DNA of 64,000 bases from Aestuariibaculum lutulentum (GTDB lineage Bacteria; Bacteroidota; Bacteroidia; Flavobacteriales; Flavobacteriaceae), in assembly GCF_032926325.1 (NCBI RefSeq), contig NZ_CP136709.1, positions 3,718,726 through 3,782,725 on the forward strand, written 5' to 3'. Position numbers and translations under genes: made by a program. This document shows, one piece after another, positions 44,784 through 53,785 of the stretch; the first letter of the stretch is position 1, and each line of letters opens with the position of its first letter. The notes below the pieces were generated by a model, which worked only from the letters and a program-made list of their open reading frames with translations, was not told the origin of the DNA and searched no databases.

Positions 44784-45790
44784 GCCGGTTTAAAAAATAA
44801 TTTTGGAAAATGCGATTCTGGATTTTTCTTTAATACATCTACTGCCCACGTCGATTTTAAAAAGCCATAGCCATAGCCAAAAAACTGAACAGAAATGGCA
44901 ATTAAACTCAATACTGAAACGACTATACTTTTTGTCGATATTAAGGCTGTAATAAATGCCATACTAAAATACAACACATAAAGCTTAAAAAAGACATCTA
45001 TATGAAATAAAAGTAGGATTAAACTTAAAAACAAACCTAAGGTAAACATAGTAGGAAACCAATACGTTAACTTTTTTGTTTGTGGATGCCAGACGTTCAG
45101 AATCGGTCGTACCATCCCGAATTTATTGACCTGAACATAAAACTTGTGCCAGGAAATTCTACGTTTATGATAAACGTACGCTTCAGGAATTAACTTGGTT
45201 TTATATCCCAAATTCCATAAACGGATGGATAAATCGGGGTCTTCACCCGGATGAATATAGCCAAACCCTTTTGAAGCCTCGAAAGCTACTTTGGAAATAC
45301 CCATATTAAAGCTTCGTGGCTGAAACGTATCTACACTTTTCTTGTTTCCTCGAATACCTCCTGTGGTAATAAACGAAGTCATGGAAAAATTTATCGCCTT
45401 TTGCAAATTGGTAAACGATTCATGTGCTGCATCGGGACCACCAAAACAATCGACATAATTTTGACTTAAACTCTTTTCTACTTCTGTTAAATATTGAGGA
45501 GGTAAAATACAATCGGAATCGAGAATGATAAAATAATTGCCTTTGGCTTTTCGCATGCCATAATTACGAGAGTCTCCCGGACCTGAATTGTCTTTGAAAT
45601 AATAAGAGATATCCAGTCTATCTTTAAAACTATTAACTACCCCTTCTGAAGAAATAGATGAACCGTCTTCTACAATTACAATTTCGAATGGGGTTTTGGT
45701 ATGTAAAGCTTCAAAACTTTGTAAAAGTTCCTGCGTCTCATCCGGACGGTTATAAACAGGTATAATAAATGAAAACTGTAGTTGCATCAA
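44777..45790 (-). CDS. Family 2 glycosyltransferase, membrane-associated
   Basis: A 337-residue glycosyltransferase. SFIIPVYNRPDETQELLQSF opens the GT-A fold, EIVIVEDGSSIS follows, and DSD in FIILDSDCILPP is the metal site. HPGEDPDLSIRLWNLGYK is the acceptor/catalytic segment. Two or three helices occupy residues 240-315 (FTLGLFLSLILLLFHID and later), giving membrane attachment. The acceptor is unknown. It heads the operon with the YbbR gene and coaE. A REP-like element and the fabI terminator lie upstream. Confidence 0.88.
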   Translation of the reverse strand: MMQLQFSFIIPVYNRPDETQELLQSFEALHTKTPFEIVIVEDGSSISSEGVVNSFKDRLDISYYFKDNSGPGDSRNYGMRKAKGNYFIILDSDCILPPQYLTEVEKSLSQNYVDCFGGPDAAHESFTNLQKAINFSMTSFITTGGIRGNKKSVDTFQPRSFNMGISKVAFEASKGFGYIHPGEDPDLSIRLWNLGYKTKLIPEAYVYHKRRISWHKFYVQVNKFGMVRPILNVWHPQTKKLTYWFPTMFTLGLFLSLILLLFHIDVFFKLYVLYFSMAFITALISTKSIVVSVLSLIAISVQFFGYGYGFLKSTWAVDVLKKNPESHFPKLFFKPAC

Positions 45791-45810
45791 AGTTGTGTTT
45801 TGCGTTAGGG

Positions 45811-45871
45811 ATTAAAGCAAGCTACCGTGTAGCGCGGAAAGCCCGACCACACTTGAGTGTGGTAACGCCCA
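45811..45871. repeat. REP-like intergenic element with two hairpins
   Basis: Two hairpins flank a GC-rich core: GCTAC-CGT-GTAGC (45821-45833), core GCGGAAAGCCCG (45833-45845) and ACCACACT-TG-AGTGTGGT (45846-45863), ending TAACGCCC. On the other strand it reads GGGCGTTACCA, then GTCGGGCTTTCCGC. From memory this pattern recurs between genes in many Flavobacteriaceae. Its GC content stands out from the surrounding AT-rich DNA. One copy only is visible here. Confidence 0.6.
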
Positions 45872-45911
45872 AATTATTTTTTAACACAAATGTAACGATT
45901 CCAAACAAAAA

Positions 45912-45940
45912 AGCCACCTCATATAAGGTGGCTCTTTCTA
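45912..45940 (-). terminator. Rho-independent terminator of fabI
   Basis: AGCCACCT pairs with AGGTGGCT around a six-base loop. On the minus strand a T-run follows the stem. It lies 16 bases after the fabI stop. Confidence 0.82.
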
Positions 45941-45955
45941 TATAAAATGTAATTT

Positions 45956-46774
45956 TTATTCTTCTCCTACGAAGGTACTCATAACAGCATCGCTTACACC
46001 CATGTTACTAAAACCTCCATCGTTGTAAAGGTTTTGTAATGTTACACGTTTTGTAAGGTCACTAAATAAAGTAACACAGTAGTTAGCACAATCTAAAGCC
46101 GTTGCATTACCAAGTGGCGACATTTTATCGGCGTAAGCGATAAATCCGTCGAAACCTTTAACTCCGCTACCTGCTGTAGTTGGCGTTGGCGACTGAGAAA
46201 TGGTGTTTACTCGTACTTTTTTATCGCGACCAAAGAAATATCCGAAGCTACGAGCAATACTTTCTAAGTACGCTTTGTTATCGGCCATATCGTTATAATC
46301 TGGGAATACACGCTGTGCAGCCATATAACTTAACGCCACAATACTACCCCACTCGTTCATTGCATCTGCTTTGTAAAGTGTTTGCATTACTTTGTGAAAA
46401 GACATTGCAGAAACATCAGTTCCTTTTTGTGTCCAATCGTAGTTTTGGTTTGTATAATGGTTACCTTTACGTACGTTAATTGACATTCCAATAGAGTGAA
46501 GAACGAAATCGATTTTTCCGCCTAAAATCTCCATAGATTGCTCTACCAACTTTTGTAAGTCTTCAACCGAAGTTGCATCGGCAGGAATTACTTGAGAACC
46601 AGTTTTTTCAGCTAACTCGTTAATTTGTCCCATACGCATAGCTACAGGGGCATTAGTTAAAACGAATTGTCCACCTTCTTCATGAACACGTTCTGCAGTT
46701 TTCCATGCAATCGAATTTGAGTCTAACGCTCCAAAAATGATTCCTTTTTTTCCTTTTAATAAATTATAAGACAT
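45956..46774 (-). CDS. fabI: Enoyl-ACP reductase FabI
   Basis: FabI reduces trans-2-enoyl-ACP with NADH in fatty acid elongation. The 272-residue protein starts with LLKGKKGIIFGALDSNSIAW, the FabI-type glycine-rich motif. HSIGMS follows, then the Tyr-Lys active region ALSYMAAQRVFPDYNDMAD and NKAYLESIARSFGYFFG. NTISQSPTPTTAGSGVKGF completes the substrate loop. A TATCTTTG -7 element lies 43 bases upstream and a terminator follows, so it may be a separate transcription unit from recN. Confidence 0.95.
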   Translation of the reverse strand: MSYNLLKGKKGIIFGALDSNSIAWKTAERVHEEGGQFVLTNAPVAMRMGQINELAEKTGSQVIPADATSVEDLQKLVEQSMEILGGKIDFVLHSIGMSINVRKGNHYTNQNYDWTQKGTDVSAMSFHKVMQTLYKADAMNEWGSIVALSYMAAQRVFPDYNDMADNKAYLESIARSFGYFFGRDKKVRVNTISQSPTPTTAGSGVKGFDGFIAYADKMSPLGNATALDCANYCVTLFSDLTKRVTLQNLYNDGGFSNMGVSDAVMSTFVGEE

Positions 46775-46816
46775 TTTCTTGGTTATTATATTGTTTTCTT
46801 TTTTCTATTTGGTGGA

Positions 46817-46824
46817 CAAAGATA
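46817..46824 (-). promoter_or_regulatory. -7 promoter element for fabI
   Basis: The minus strand reads TATCTTTG, a perfect TAnnTTTG match, 43 bases before the fabI ATG. No TTG is found at the usual -33 spacing. Confidence 0.5.
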
Positions 46825-46828
46825 CTAA

Positions 46829-48481
46829 TTAATTCAATAATTCTTTGGCATGTGCAATAGCAGATGAAGACATTTCCACACCGCCTAACATTTGGGCGAT
46901 TTCGACAATACGCTCGTCGTGGTTAAGCTTTACTAAATTAGAATGTGTTACCTCGTCTTTATCTTCTTTATAAACTTTAAAATGCGAATGTCCTTTGGCG
47001 GCTACCTGCGGTAAATGAGTAATTGCAAATACTTGCATGGACTTACTCATTTCCAGCATAATATCTCCCATTTTATTTGAAATCTCACCTGAAACTCCTG
47101 TATCAATTTCATCGAACATGATGGTTGGTAACTGAATGTATTTTGCCAAAACAGATTTAATAGCCAGCATAATTCTGGATAACTCTCCTCCTGAAGCAGC
47201 CTTTTTCAATTCGTTGTAATTCCCGCCTTTATTTGCAGAAAATAAAAATGATAAATTGTCTTTTCCGTTAGACAAATACTCATTTTCAAGATTAACTTCT
47301 ATACTAAACTGCGCGTTTGGCATTCCTAAACCCACCAAAATCGATTCTAACTGCTCCTTTAATTCTGGTATAACCTTAGAGCGTTTATCGTGTATCGTTT
47401 TAGCAATTGTATCTAAAGTCTTTGCCTGAGCCTCGATTTCACTCTCTTTGTTTTGAATGGATTCATCAAGATTTTCGGTAACAGAAACCTTTTCTTCTAA
47501 CTGATTTTTAATTTCAATAAGTTCTGATACCGTTTCTACAACATGCTTTTGCATTAAATTATGAAGTAAACGTAATTTAGCGTCAACAACCTCCAATCGG
47601 TTTGGATCGGCCTCCAGATTATCCTGAAGTAAATCTACTTCTCTGTAAACATCGTCTAATTCGATTAAGCTACTGTTTACTCTATTGAATAAATCTTCGT
47701 ACTTTGATGAATACGAGCTTAATTTTTGAAAGGTGTTTTTTAAAGCCGTTAGTGTGGTTATAGCCCCTACTTGCTCATCGGTAAGTAACTGATATGCCTC
47801 ACCCAATTTATCCTTTATGCTTTCTACATTATTCAGACTTTCATACTCTTCTTCGAGTGCTTCCAACTCACCATCTACTAAATTAGCTTCAACCAATTCA
47901 TTCAACAAAAAGCTATTGTAATCGTGTTCCTTTATAGCATCGGCCTGAAACTCTAAAAGCGATTTTAATTCCTTTTTTAAAGTTTTGTAGACTTTTAATT
48001 CTGAAGTATACTGTTGAAGATTTTCTTCATTATTTGCCAAAGCATCAATTACCTGAAACTGAAATTCATCGGTCGTTAACGCCATGGTTTGGTGTTGCGA
48101 ATGAATATCGATTAATCGTTCGCCTAACAACTGTAAACTACTCAGATTTACCGGGGAATCATTTACGAACGCTCTGGATTTACCTGATGGTAAAATTTCG
48201 CGACGAATAATAGTCTGCTCGTCATAATCGAAATCTTCAGCTTCAAAAAGAGATTTTAAATTGTAATTTGAAATATTAAAAACGGCTTCAATAACACATT
48301 TTGTTGACGTGTCTTTCAAACTGCTTAAATCGGCACGCTTACCCAGAATTAAAGATAAACCTCCTAAAAGAATAGATTTTCCGGCACCGGTTTCACCTGT
48401 AATAATTGAAAAACCATCGTTAAAATTAACATTTAATTGATCGATTAATGCGTAATTTTTTATTGAAAGTGATGTTAGCAT
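46829..48481 (-). CDS. recN: DNA repair protein RecN
   Basis: RecN is an SMC-like ATPase in double-strand break repair. The 550-residue protein has LSIKNYALIDQLNVNF, Walker A in TGETGAGKSILLGGL, a long coiled-coil middle (about residues 150-380) and the ABC signature AASGGELSRIMLAIK. The Walker B region is PTIMFDEIDTGVSGEI, followed by ITHLPQVAAKGHSHF. It lies 42 bases after the porD-like gene and precedes fabI. Length and motifs are standard. Confidence 0.95.
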   Translation of the reverse strand: MLTSLSIKNYALIDQLNVNFNDGFSIITGETGAGKSILLGGLSLILGKRADLSSLKDTSTKCVIEAVFNISNYNLKSLFEAEDFDYDEQTIIRREILPSGKSRAFVNDSPVNLSSLQLLGERLIDIHSQHQTMALTTDEFQFQVIDALANNEENLQQYTSELKVYKTLKKELKSLLEFQADAIKEHDYNSFLLNELVEANLVDGELEALEEEYESLNNVESIKDKLGEAYQLLTDEQVGAITTLTALKNTFQKLSSYSSKYEDLFNRVNSSLIELDDVYREVDLLQDNLEADPNRLEVVDAKLRLLHNLMQKHVVETVSELIEIKNQLEEKVSVTENLDESIQNKESEIEAQAKTLDTIAKTIHDKRSKVIPELKEQLESILVGLGMPNAQFSIEVNLENEYLSNGKDNLSFLFSANKGGNYNELKKAASGGELSRIMLAIKSVLAKYIQLPTIMFDEIDTGVSGEISNKMGDIMLEMSKSMQVFAITHLPQVAAKGHSHFKVYKEDKDEVTHSNLVKLNHDERIVEIAQMLGGVEMSSSAIAHAKELLN

Positions 48482-48523
48482 CCAAGTTGAAAATTAAAAG
48501 TTAAAAGCTTAAAGTTATACTCC

Positions 48524-49411
48524 TTAAAACTTAATATTTTGCCATTTGCTATTGTAAGTTGGCGCCACTTTTTGAAGGGTTTCTTTAACGCTGGCAATGT
48601 TCACATTCGGACCATCACTAAAGATTTGTTCTATTTCATCGGCTTTAGCATCAAAAAACGTACGTAACAGAAAAGAATTTGGTCGGCGTGAGTTCATCGC
48701 TTTAAACTTGATTAAAGATGTCGCTACTTCTTCTTTTCCTGATTTGGCGTTATCACTCATCACATCTAAACCTTGCATGTGGTAATCGTACATAACCTGA
48801 CGATACTCTTTAAATGTAGGCGATAAAACATTGTCGATTAACGCAAAACGGCTTTGTAAACCATCTTCAACCTTCCAACCTTTATAATTTTCCTGCTGTG
48901 AATAGTTTGTAATAATCTGTGCCTGCTTAAAATAAGGATCTCCTCCATTCTCAGCAAACGAATCGGCATCTAAACCTAAAACCATATATACATGAAATGC
49001 TATAACAGACACCAAGTTAGACTGATATTGTGTAGGATTAAAAATTAAGTTTTGATACTCTAAATATCGAAAGTTAAAATCCTTATCATTAAAATTATAA
49101 ATTGGGGTACTAAATGAAGAACCGTAAACTGGTCTTGACGACTGTACTTGTAATGACGCCTGAAACGCTTCACCACTATAATTAGTTACGTTTACAATAA
49201 AACTACAATCAATACGCTCCTGTAAAGCAAAGGTTTTATCTGTCCACTTGGTATTGTTTACAAACTCGGTTAATTGCTTTTCTAATGTTTTAAAAATGGG
49301 AAAGTTCTCGTTTCCTGTTTGTTGTGCATTAACCACAACATTGCAATTTAATTCCTGGGCAAAACCAAAAACACTTAAAAAGAATAATAAAACGACTAGA
49401 ATGTTACGCAT
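48524..49411 (-). CDS. DUF4835 family protein, PorD-like
   Basis: A 295-residue protein with the signal peptide MRNILVVLLFFLSVFGFAQ. The mature part begins ELNCNVVVNAQQTGNEN and contains VQSSRPVYGSSFSTPIYNFND and HVYMVLGLDADSFAENGGDPYF, features of DUF4835. From memory this family is annotated as the type IX secretion protein PorD. It overlaps the coaBC gene by eight bases and precedes recN. The role is plausible because flavobacteria rely on type IX secretion, but it is not shown here. Confidence 0.83.
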   Translation of the reverse strand: MRNILVVLLFFLSVFGFAQELNCNVVVNAQQTGNENFPIFKTLEKQLTEFVNNTKWTDKTFALQERIDCSFIVNVTNYSGEAFQASLQVQSSRPVYGSSFSTPIYNFNDKDFNFRYLEYQNLIFNPTQYQSNLVSVIAFHVYMVLGLDADSFAENGGDPYFKQAQIITNYSQQENYKGWKVEDGLQSRFALIDNVLSPTFKEYRQVMYDYHMQGLDVMSDNAKSGKEEVATSLIKFKAMNSRRPNSFLLRTFFDAKADEIEQIFSDGPNVNIASVKETLQKVAPTYNSKWQNIKF

Positions 49412-50615
49412 TAATTTGTTCTAAAATTTTATTTATCAAATCTTTAGCTACTTCAGCTTTAGATTTTAACTGATATTCGTTAATGTTATTTTCATCATCA
49501 ATAAAGGTTACTTTATTAGTATCGCCTTTAAAACCGGCACCTTTATCGTTTAACGAATTTAAAACAATTAAATTTAAATTCTTTCTTTTTAGCTTGTCTT
49601 TTGCGTTTTCCAATTCGTTATTGGTTTCTAAAGCAAAGCCTACAAGAAACTGATTGGATTTAGCTTTTCCCAACGACGCTAAGATATCCTGAGTTTTTTC
49701 TAACTCTAATGTTAACGTAGCATCGCTCTTTTTTATTTTCTGAGCTGCCACATCTTTTGGTTTGTAATCAGCTACAGCTGCAGAACAAATAGCAATATCA
49801 ACCGCATCGTAATATTCATGAACCGCATTGTACATATCCTGTGCACTAACTACAGGCACAACCTGAATTAAACCATGTGACACAGATTGATTGGTTGGTC
49901 CTGAAACCAAAACAACCTCAGCACCTAAATTCGCAGCTGCTTTAGCGATTTCAAAACCCATTTTTCCACTGGAATGATTTCCTATAAAGCGGACGGGATC
50001 TATGGCTTCGTAAGTGGGACCTGCGGTAATTAAAACTTTCTTTCCGCGAAGTGGTAATTGATTTAAAATATCGTTTTCAATGAAAGACACAATATCTTCC
50101 GGCTCTGCCATACGTCCTTCACCTACCAGTCCGCTGGCTAATTCGCCGCTGGTAGCAGGAATCATTATATTTCCGTAAGATTTTAAGACCTTGAAAGAAC
50201 GCAAAGTGCTTTCATGTTTATACATATCTAAATCCATGGCAGGCGCAAAATACACCGGACATTTCGCTGATAAATACGTTGCTAATAAGAGATTATCACA
50301 AACACCATTGGCCATTTTAGACAAAGTATTTGCTGTAGCAGGTGCTACGATAAATAAATCGGCCCAAAGCCCTAAATCGACATGATTAGTCCAAACGGCA
50401 TTGTCGTCATCGTCATGAGTGAACGAGGAATACACCGGATGTTTTGAAAGCGTAGATAAGGTTAAAGGAGTTACAAAATCTTTTGAAGCCGGTGTCATTA
50501 CAACTTTTACGTTGGCACCCGATTTTATAAATAACCTTACTAATGAAGCTGTTTTGTAAGCGGCAATACCACCACTAATTCCTAATAGTATGTTCTTGCC
50601 GCTTAATATTGACAT
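49404..50615 (-). CDS. coaBC: Bifunctional CoaBC (PPC decarboxylase / PPC synthetase)
   Basis: CoaBC makes phosphopantothenoylcysteine and decarboxylates it on the way to CoA. The 403-residue protein has the flavoprotein domain (LLGISGGIAAYKTASLVR, then PAMDLDMYKH) and the C-terminal synthetase (GPTYEAIDPVRFIGNHSSGKMG and SAAVADYKPKD). The two halves meet near residue 190. It follows rpoZ by 11 bases and overlaps the next gene by eight. coaE of the same pathway lies near 43 kb. Confidence 0.95.
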   Translation of the reverse strand: MSILSGKNILLGISGGIAAYKTASLVRLFIKSGANVKVVMTPASKDFVTPLTLSTLSKHPVYSSFTHDDDDNAVWTNHVDLGLWADLFIVAPATANTLSKMANGVCDNLLLATYLSAKCPVYFAPAMDLDMYKHESTLRSFKVLKSYGNIMIPATSGELASGLVGEGRMAEPEDIVSFIENDILNQLPLRGKKVLITAGPTYEAIDPVRFIGNHSSGKMGFEIAKAAANLGAEVVLVSGPTNQSVSHGLIQVVPVVSAQDMYNAVHEYYDAVDIAICSAAVADYKPKDVAAQKIKKSDATLTLELEKTQDILASLGKAKSNQFLVGFALETNNELENAKDKLKRKNLNLIVLNSLNDKGAGFKGDTNKVTFIDDENNINEYQLKSKAEVAKDLINKILEQINA

Positions 50616-50626
50616 TTTAAAAACGG

Positions 50627-50953
50627 TTACTGATTATCTTCTTCAGTGTTTCTAAAATAAACTTTATCTGTTAACCATTCTTGAACAGCTAAAGCATGAG
50701 GTTTTGGTAATTTTTCGTAAAATTTAGACACCTCAATTTGCTCTTTATTCTCGAAGATTTCTTCTAAGCTATCGTTATAAGTAGCAAACTCTTCTAACTT
50801 ATCGATAAGCTCTTTTTTAATCTCTGTGTTAATTTGGTCAGCACGTCTTGCAATGATAGAAATTGACTCATAAATATTGCCTGTCGGCTCGTCAATTTGG
50901 TTTCTGTCGTACGTAATGGTATTAACAGGAGCATTGGTTTTCTTTAAATCCAT
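50627..50953 (-). CDS. rpoZ: DNA-directed RNA polymerase omega subunit
   Basis: A 108-residue RpoZ homologue of the Bacteroidetes type. NIYESISIIARRADQINTEIK (about 26-46) is the core omega segment. The acidic EEFATYNDSLEEIFENKEQ part and LPKPHALAVQEWLTDKV follow. Omega helps assemble RNA polymerase. It lies between bamD (25 bases) and coaBC (11 bases), a position conserved in many Bacteroidetes, which supports the call despite low similarity to E. coli omega. Confidence 0.85.
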   Translation of the reverse strand: MDLKKTNAPVNTITYDRNQIDEPTGNIYESISIIARRADQINTEIKKELIDKLEEFATYNDSLEEIFENKEQIEVSKFYEKLPKPHALAVQEWLTDKVYFRNTEEDNQ

Positions 50954-50978
50954 CGTCTTTATTATTTAACTTTTTATG

Positions 50979-51788
50979 CTATAACTTTTTTATTTCTTCG
51001 TCTATTACAACTCCAATTTCATTTACCTCTTCAATATGTTCTGAAGCGGCATATGATTGCTTAAAGGAATCACAGTATTCTTTGGCTTGCTCTAAACGTG
51101 GTTTCTTTAGAGGCACATAAGTTCCTCGTTTAAAGTCGAAACTATTAATTGCTAATTTATAAGCTGAATCCAGTCTGTAAAACAGAGCTTCTTCTCTTAA
51201 ATTAGATCCAGGAAAATCAATCACAAAATTATCGAACGACTTAATAGATGCTTCGTAATCTGAAATTGTATTGTACTGCTTAGCAATTTCAAATGCTTTC
51301 TTTTCTAATTTAAAGTCTAATTCTTTTACCAATTCGTTAGCTGCAGATAAATACTCCGACTTTGGAAATTGGTTGATAAACCCTTGTAATTTATCTATCG
51401 CTTCTTTTGTTTCCTTTTGATCTTTAGAATAAATAGGCGATCTCATGTAATAACTTTTCGCTGCCAAATAAGAGGTTTCTTCTAACTTCTCACTTTTAGG
51501 GTAACTGGTTGCAAAACGCTCTAACTGATATCCTGCTGTATAGTAATCTCCAACTTCGTATAACGATTTTGAATATAAATACATTAGTTTTTCAGCCTGA
51601 GGTTTCCCTCTATAACTTGCTATAAGTGGCTCAAACAACCTGTTAGCTTTGGCATACTTACCTTCGTTATAAAGTTCTTCTCCCATTTTATACTTTGCCG
51701 CAATATCTTCAGACTTTAAGGTTTTCTGATATTCGCTACAAGAGTTTAAAACTGTGATTGTTAATAATAAATAAAGAAATCTTTTCAT
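50979..51788 (-). CDS. bamD: Outer-membrane assembly lipoprotein BamD
   Basis: BamD is the essential lipoprotein of the BAM complex that inserts outer-membrane proteins. The 269-residue protein has a lipoprotein signal MKRFLYLLLTITVLNSC (Cys17). TPR-like repeats follow: KYKMGEELYNEGKYAKANRLF, YSKSLYEVGDYYTAGYQLERF and others over residues 30-230. FINQFPKSEYLSAANEL and FVIDFPGSNLREEALFY are typical BamD TPR motifs. A TAATTTTG -7 element lies 101 bases upstream. It heads a unit with rpoZ, coaBC, porD-like and recN. Confidence 0.92.
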   Translation of the reverse strand: MKRFLYLLLTITVLNSCSEYQKTLKSEDIAAKYKMGEELYNEGKYAKANRLFEPLIASYRGKPQAEKLMYLYSKSLYEVGDYYTAGYQLERFATSYPKSEKLEETSYLAAKSYYMRSPIYSKDQKETKEAIDKLQGFINQFPKSEYLSAANELVKELDFKLEKKAFEIAKQYNTISDYEASIKSFDNFVIDFPGSNLREEALFYRLDSAYKLAINSFDFKRGTYVPLKKPRLEQAKEYCDSFKQSYAASEHIEEVNEIGVVIDEEIKKL

Positions 51789-51889
51789 TTGTTGTTATTA
51801 CCTGTTTCTATTATCAAATCTTATATGCATAACATAAACATATTTAATTTATTGTAAATATGCATATTTCATTGTTTTAAAACAAGATG

Positions 51890-51897
51890 CAAAATTA
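51890..51897 (-). promoter_or_regulatory. -7 promoter element for the bamD operon
   Basis: The minus strand reads TAATTTTG, a perfect match, 101 bases before the bamD ATG. The leader would be long. No TTG -33 element is evident. Confidence 0.4.
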
Positions 51898-51979
51898 AGT
51901 TAATAATATGGATTTTAAAAATATTATTTCACGCTAAAATACTTGAAGCTTTATAGGAACAACAAGGATTAAGTAATAT

Positions 51980-52903
51980 TTAACTTTTGTGTGGTTCAAT
52001 AGCATCAAAAAGGTCGTAATCCAGAATTAGAGTCCCTTCACTATTAAAATTTTGTGCCTTTACAAATTTGAAATCGACTTGAACTTCCTTTAAATCATAG
52101 GAATGAATTTTATGAACTTCCTGATTGAAGGATTCGTCGTAATAACTTATCATGATAATTAATTCGCCATGAAGCTTTTTTATGGCTTCATTTGAATAAT
52201 TCGACAACGGACTTTCATCATCCAATTCATGAACAATAGTCCATGTTGTCGGCAAATAATCTATGGCATCTCGTTCCAGATTCAACAAATAAAAATTATT
52301 CTCATAAATTCCTGAATCATTAGGCTGAGATAACATTAAAGTTACCGATATTTTAGGTTGAATCATTACCGATTTCCTATCATTAACCAACCTAAACATG
52401 ATGGCGCGATGCTGTTTAAAATCTCTTAAAACAAGATATTTACTAAACCTGACTGCTGATCTTGGCTTCGAAAACCGACCATAAATTAAACCGGTTACAA
52501 AGGCGAATAACATTAAACCTAAAAAAGATTCAATAGACGCTACCATACCGCTCAACCATCCGTTTGGCGCCAAGGCACCATACCCTACTGTAGTAAAAGT
52601 TTGTGTACTAAAGAAAAAGGCATTGAAAAAATCCTGAACCGGACTACCTGATAAGGCAGTGATTTCTTCAATTCCTATTAACAGATAAATTAAAGCGAAA
52701 AGAGCATTAATTAAGAAGCCTACCAAAAAGGATAGGCTAAAAAAATAAAACCACGAAATATTTACCAAAAAATGATAGGCTTCGGAAAATTTTCGTGGTT
52801 TGTTATGATATTTTAAATTAAAAGACCCATCAGGTTTAAGCATGCGCTTAGCATACTGCGCAGAGGCATTCCCTACTCCCGGATCTTTTATTTTATTTAC
52901 CAC
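51980..52903 (-). CDS. Inward-rectifier (KirBac-like) potassium channel
   Basis: A 307-residue channel protein. Two membrane helices (about 50-77 and 119-143) flank the pore helix and selectivity filter TTVGYGALAP. The C-terminal cytoplasmic region (about 150-300), with LVLRDFKQHRAIMFRLVND and ISVTLML, has the immunoglobulin-like fold of Kir channels. HFLVNISWFYFFSLSF is the slide/TM1 region typical of KirBac. The gene starts 1 base after dapA and 2 genes after DUF6913, in one operon. Confidence 0.9.
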   Translation of the reverse strand: MVNKIKDPGVGNASAQYAKRMLKPDGSFNLKYHNKPRKFSEAYHFLVNISWFYFFSLSFLVGFLINALFALIYLLIGIEEITALSGSPVQDFFNAFFFSTQTFTTVGYGALAPNGWLSGMVASIESFLGLMLFAFVTGLIYGRFSKPRSAVRFSKYLVLRDFKQHRAIMFRLVNDRKSVMIQPKISVTLMLSQPNDSGIYENNFYLLNLERDAIDYLPTTWTIVHELDDESPLSNYSNEAIKKLHGELIIMISYYDESFNQEVHKIHSYDLKEVQVDFKFVKAQNFNSEGTLILDYDLFDAIEPHKS

Positions 52904-52904
52904 A

Positions 52905-53783
52905 TTAAAAGGTTGCTACAAACGATTTTATTTTAGCTTTTAAAGCATCAGAAGCTGGCACTAATGGCAATCTTACAGTGTCTTGACAAAGACTTAAAGC
53001 TTCGAAAACACCTTTAATTCCTGCCGGGTTATTTTCTTCAAAAATATAACCAATAACATCCATTAATTTATAATGAAGTTTAAAAGCTTCTTTGGCATTT
53101 CCAGCTAACCCTAAACGAATCATTTCTGAAAATTCTTTAGGAAATCCTTGACCAATTACAGAAATAACTCCTGCCCCTCCAGCTAAAACGACACCTAAAG
53201 CTAAATCATCATCACCTGAAATAACAGCAAAACCTTCTGGTTTATTTTTTATTAATTCGTAATACTGAGCAATATTATTTCCTGCTTCTTTAACTGCTAC
53301 AACATTTTCAAAATCTTGAGCTAAACGTAAAGTTGTTGACACCTCCATATTTTTAGAAGTACGTCCTGGAACGTTATAAAGAATCACATCAATCGGGCAA
53401 GCTTCAGCAACTGCTTTAAAATGCTGATAAATTCCTTCCTGAGTTGGTTTGCTATAATATGGAGATACAGATAAAATAGCTGCCATTTGACTTAAATCTG
53501 TCGATTTTATTTCTTCTACAACCAGAGCTGTGTTGTTTCCACCAATACCTAAAACCATAGGCACACGACCATTATTTGCTTTAACTACAGTTTCAACAAC
53601 TTCCTTCTTCTCTTCTTTAGTTAACGTAACAACTTCTCCTGTTGTTCCACAAATTACAAGATACTCAACACCATTTTCAATATTGAAATTTACAATATTA
53701 GTCAAAGCCTCATGGTCCACACTTAAATCTGATTTAAACGGTGTAACCAAAGCAACTCCAGTTCCTAGAAACTTACTATTCAT
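52905..53783 (-). CDS. dapA: 4-hydroxy-tetrahydrodipicolinate synthase
   Basis: DapA condenses pyruvate with aspartate semialdehyde in the lysine/diaminopimelate pathway. The 292-residue protein has GTGVALVTPFK, the CGTTGE motif (45-50), Tyr136 in ILYNVPGRT and the Schiff-base Lys165 in NVVAVKEAGN. GDDDLALGVVLAGGAGVIS is the C-terminal signature. It lies 2 bases after the DUF6913 gene and 1 base before the potassium channel gene. Length and residues indicate an active enzyme. Confidence 0.96.
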   Translation of the reverse strand: MNSKFLGTGVALVTPFKSDLSVDHEALTNIVNFNIENGVEYLVICGTTGEVVTLTKEEKKEVVETVVKANNGRVPMVLGIGGNNTALVVEEIKSTDLSQMAAILSVSPYYSKPTQEGIYQHFKAVAEACPIDVILYNVPGRTSKNMEVSTTLRLAQDFENVVAVKEAGNNIAQYYELIKNKPEGFAVISGDDDLALGVVLAGGAGVISVIGQGFPKEFSEMIRLGLAGNAKEAFKLHYKLMDVIGYIFEENNPAGIKGVFEALSLCQDTVRLPLVPASDALKAKIKSFVATF

Positions 53784-53785
53784 TT

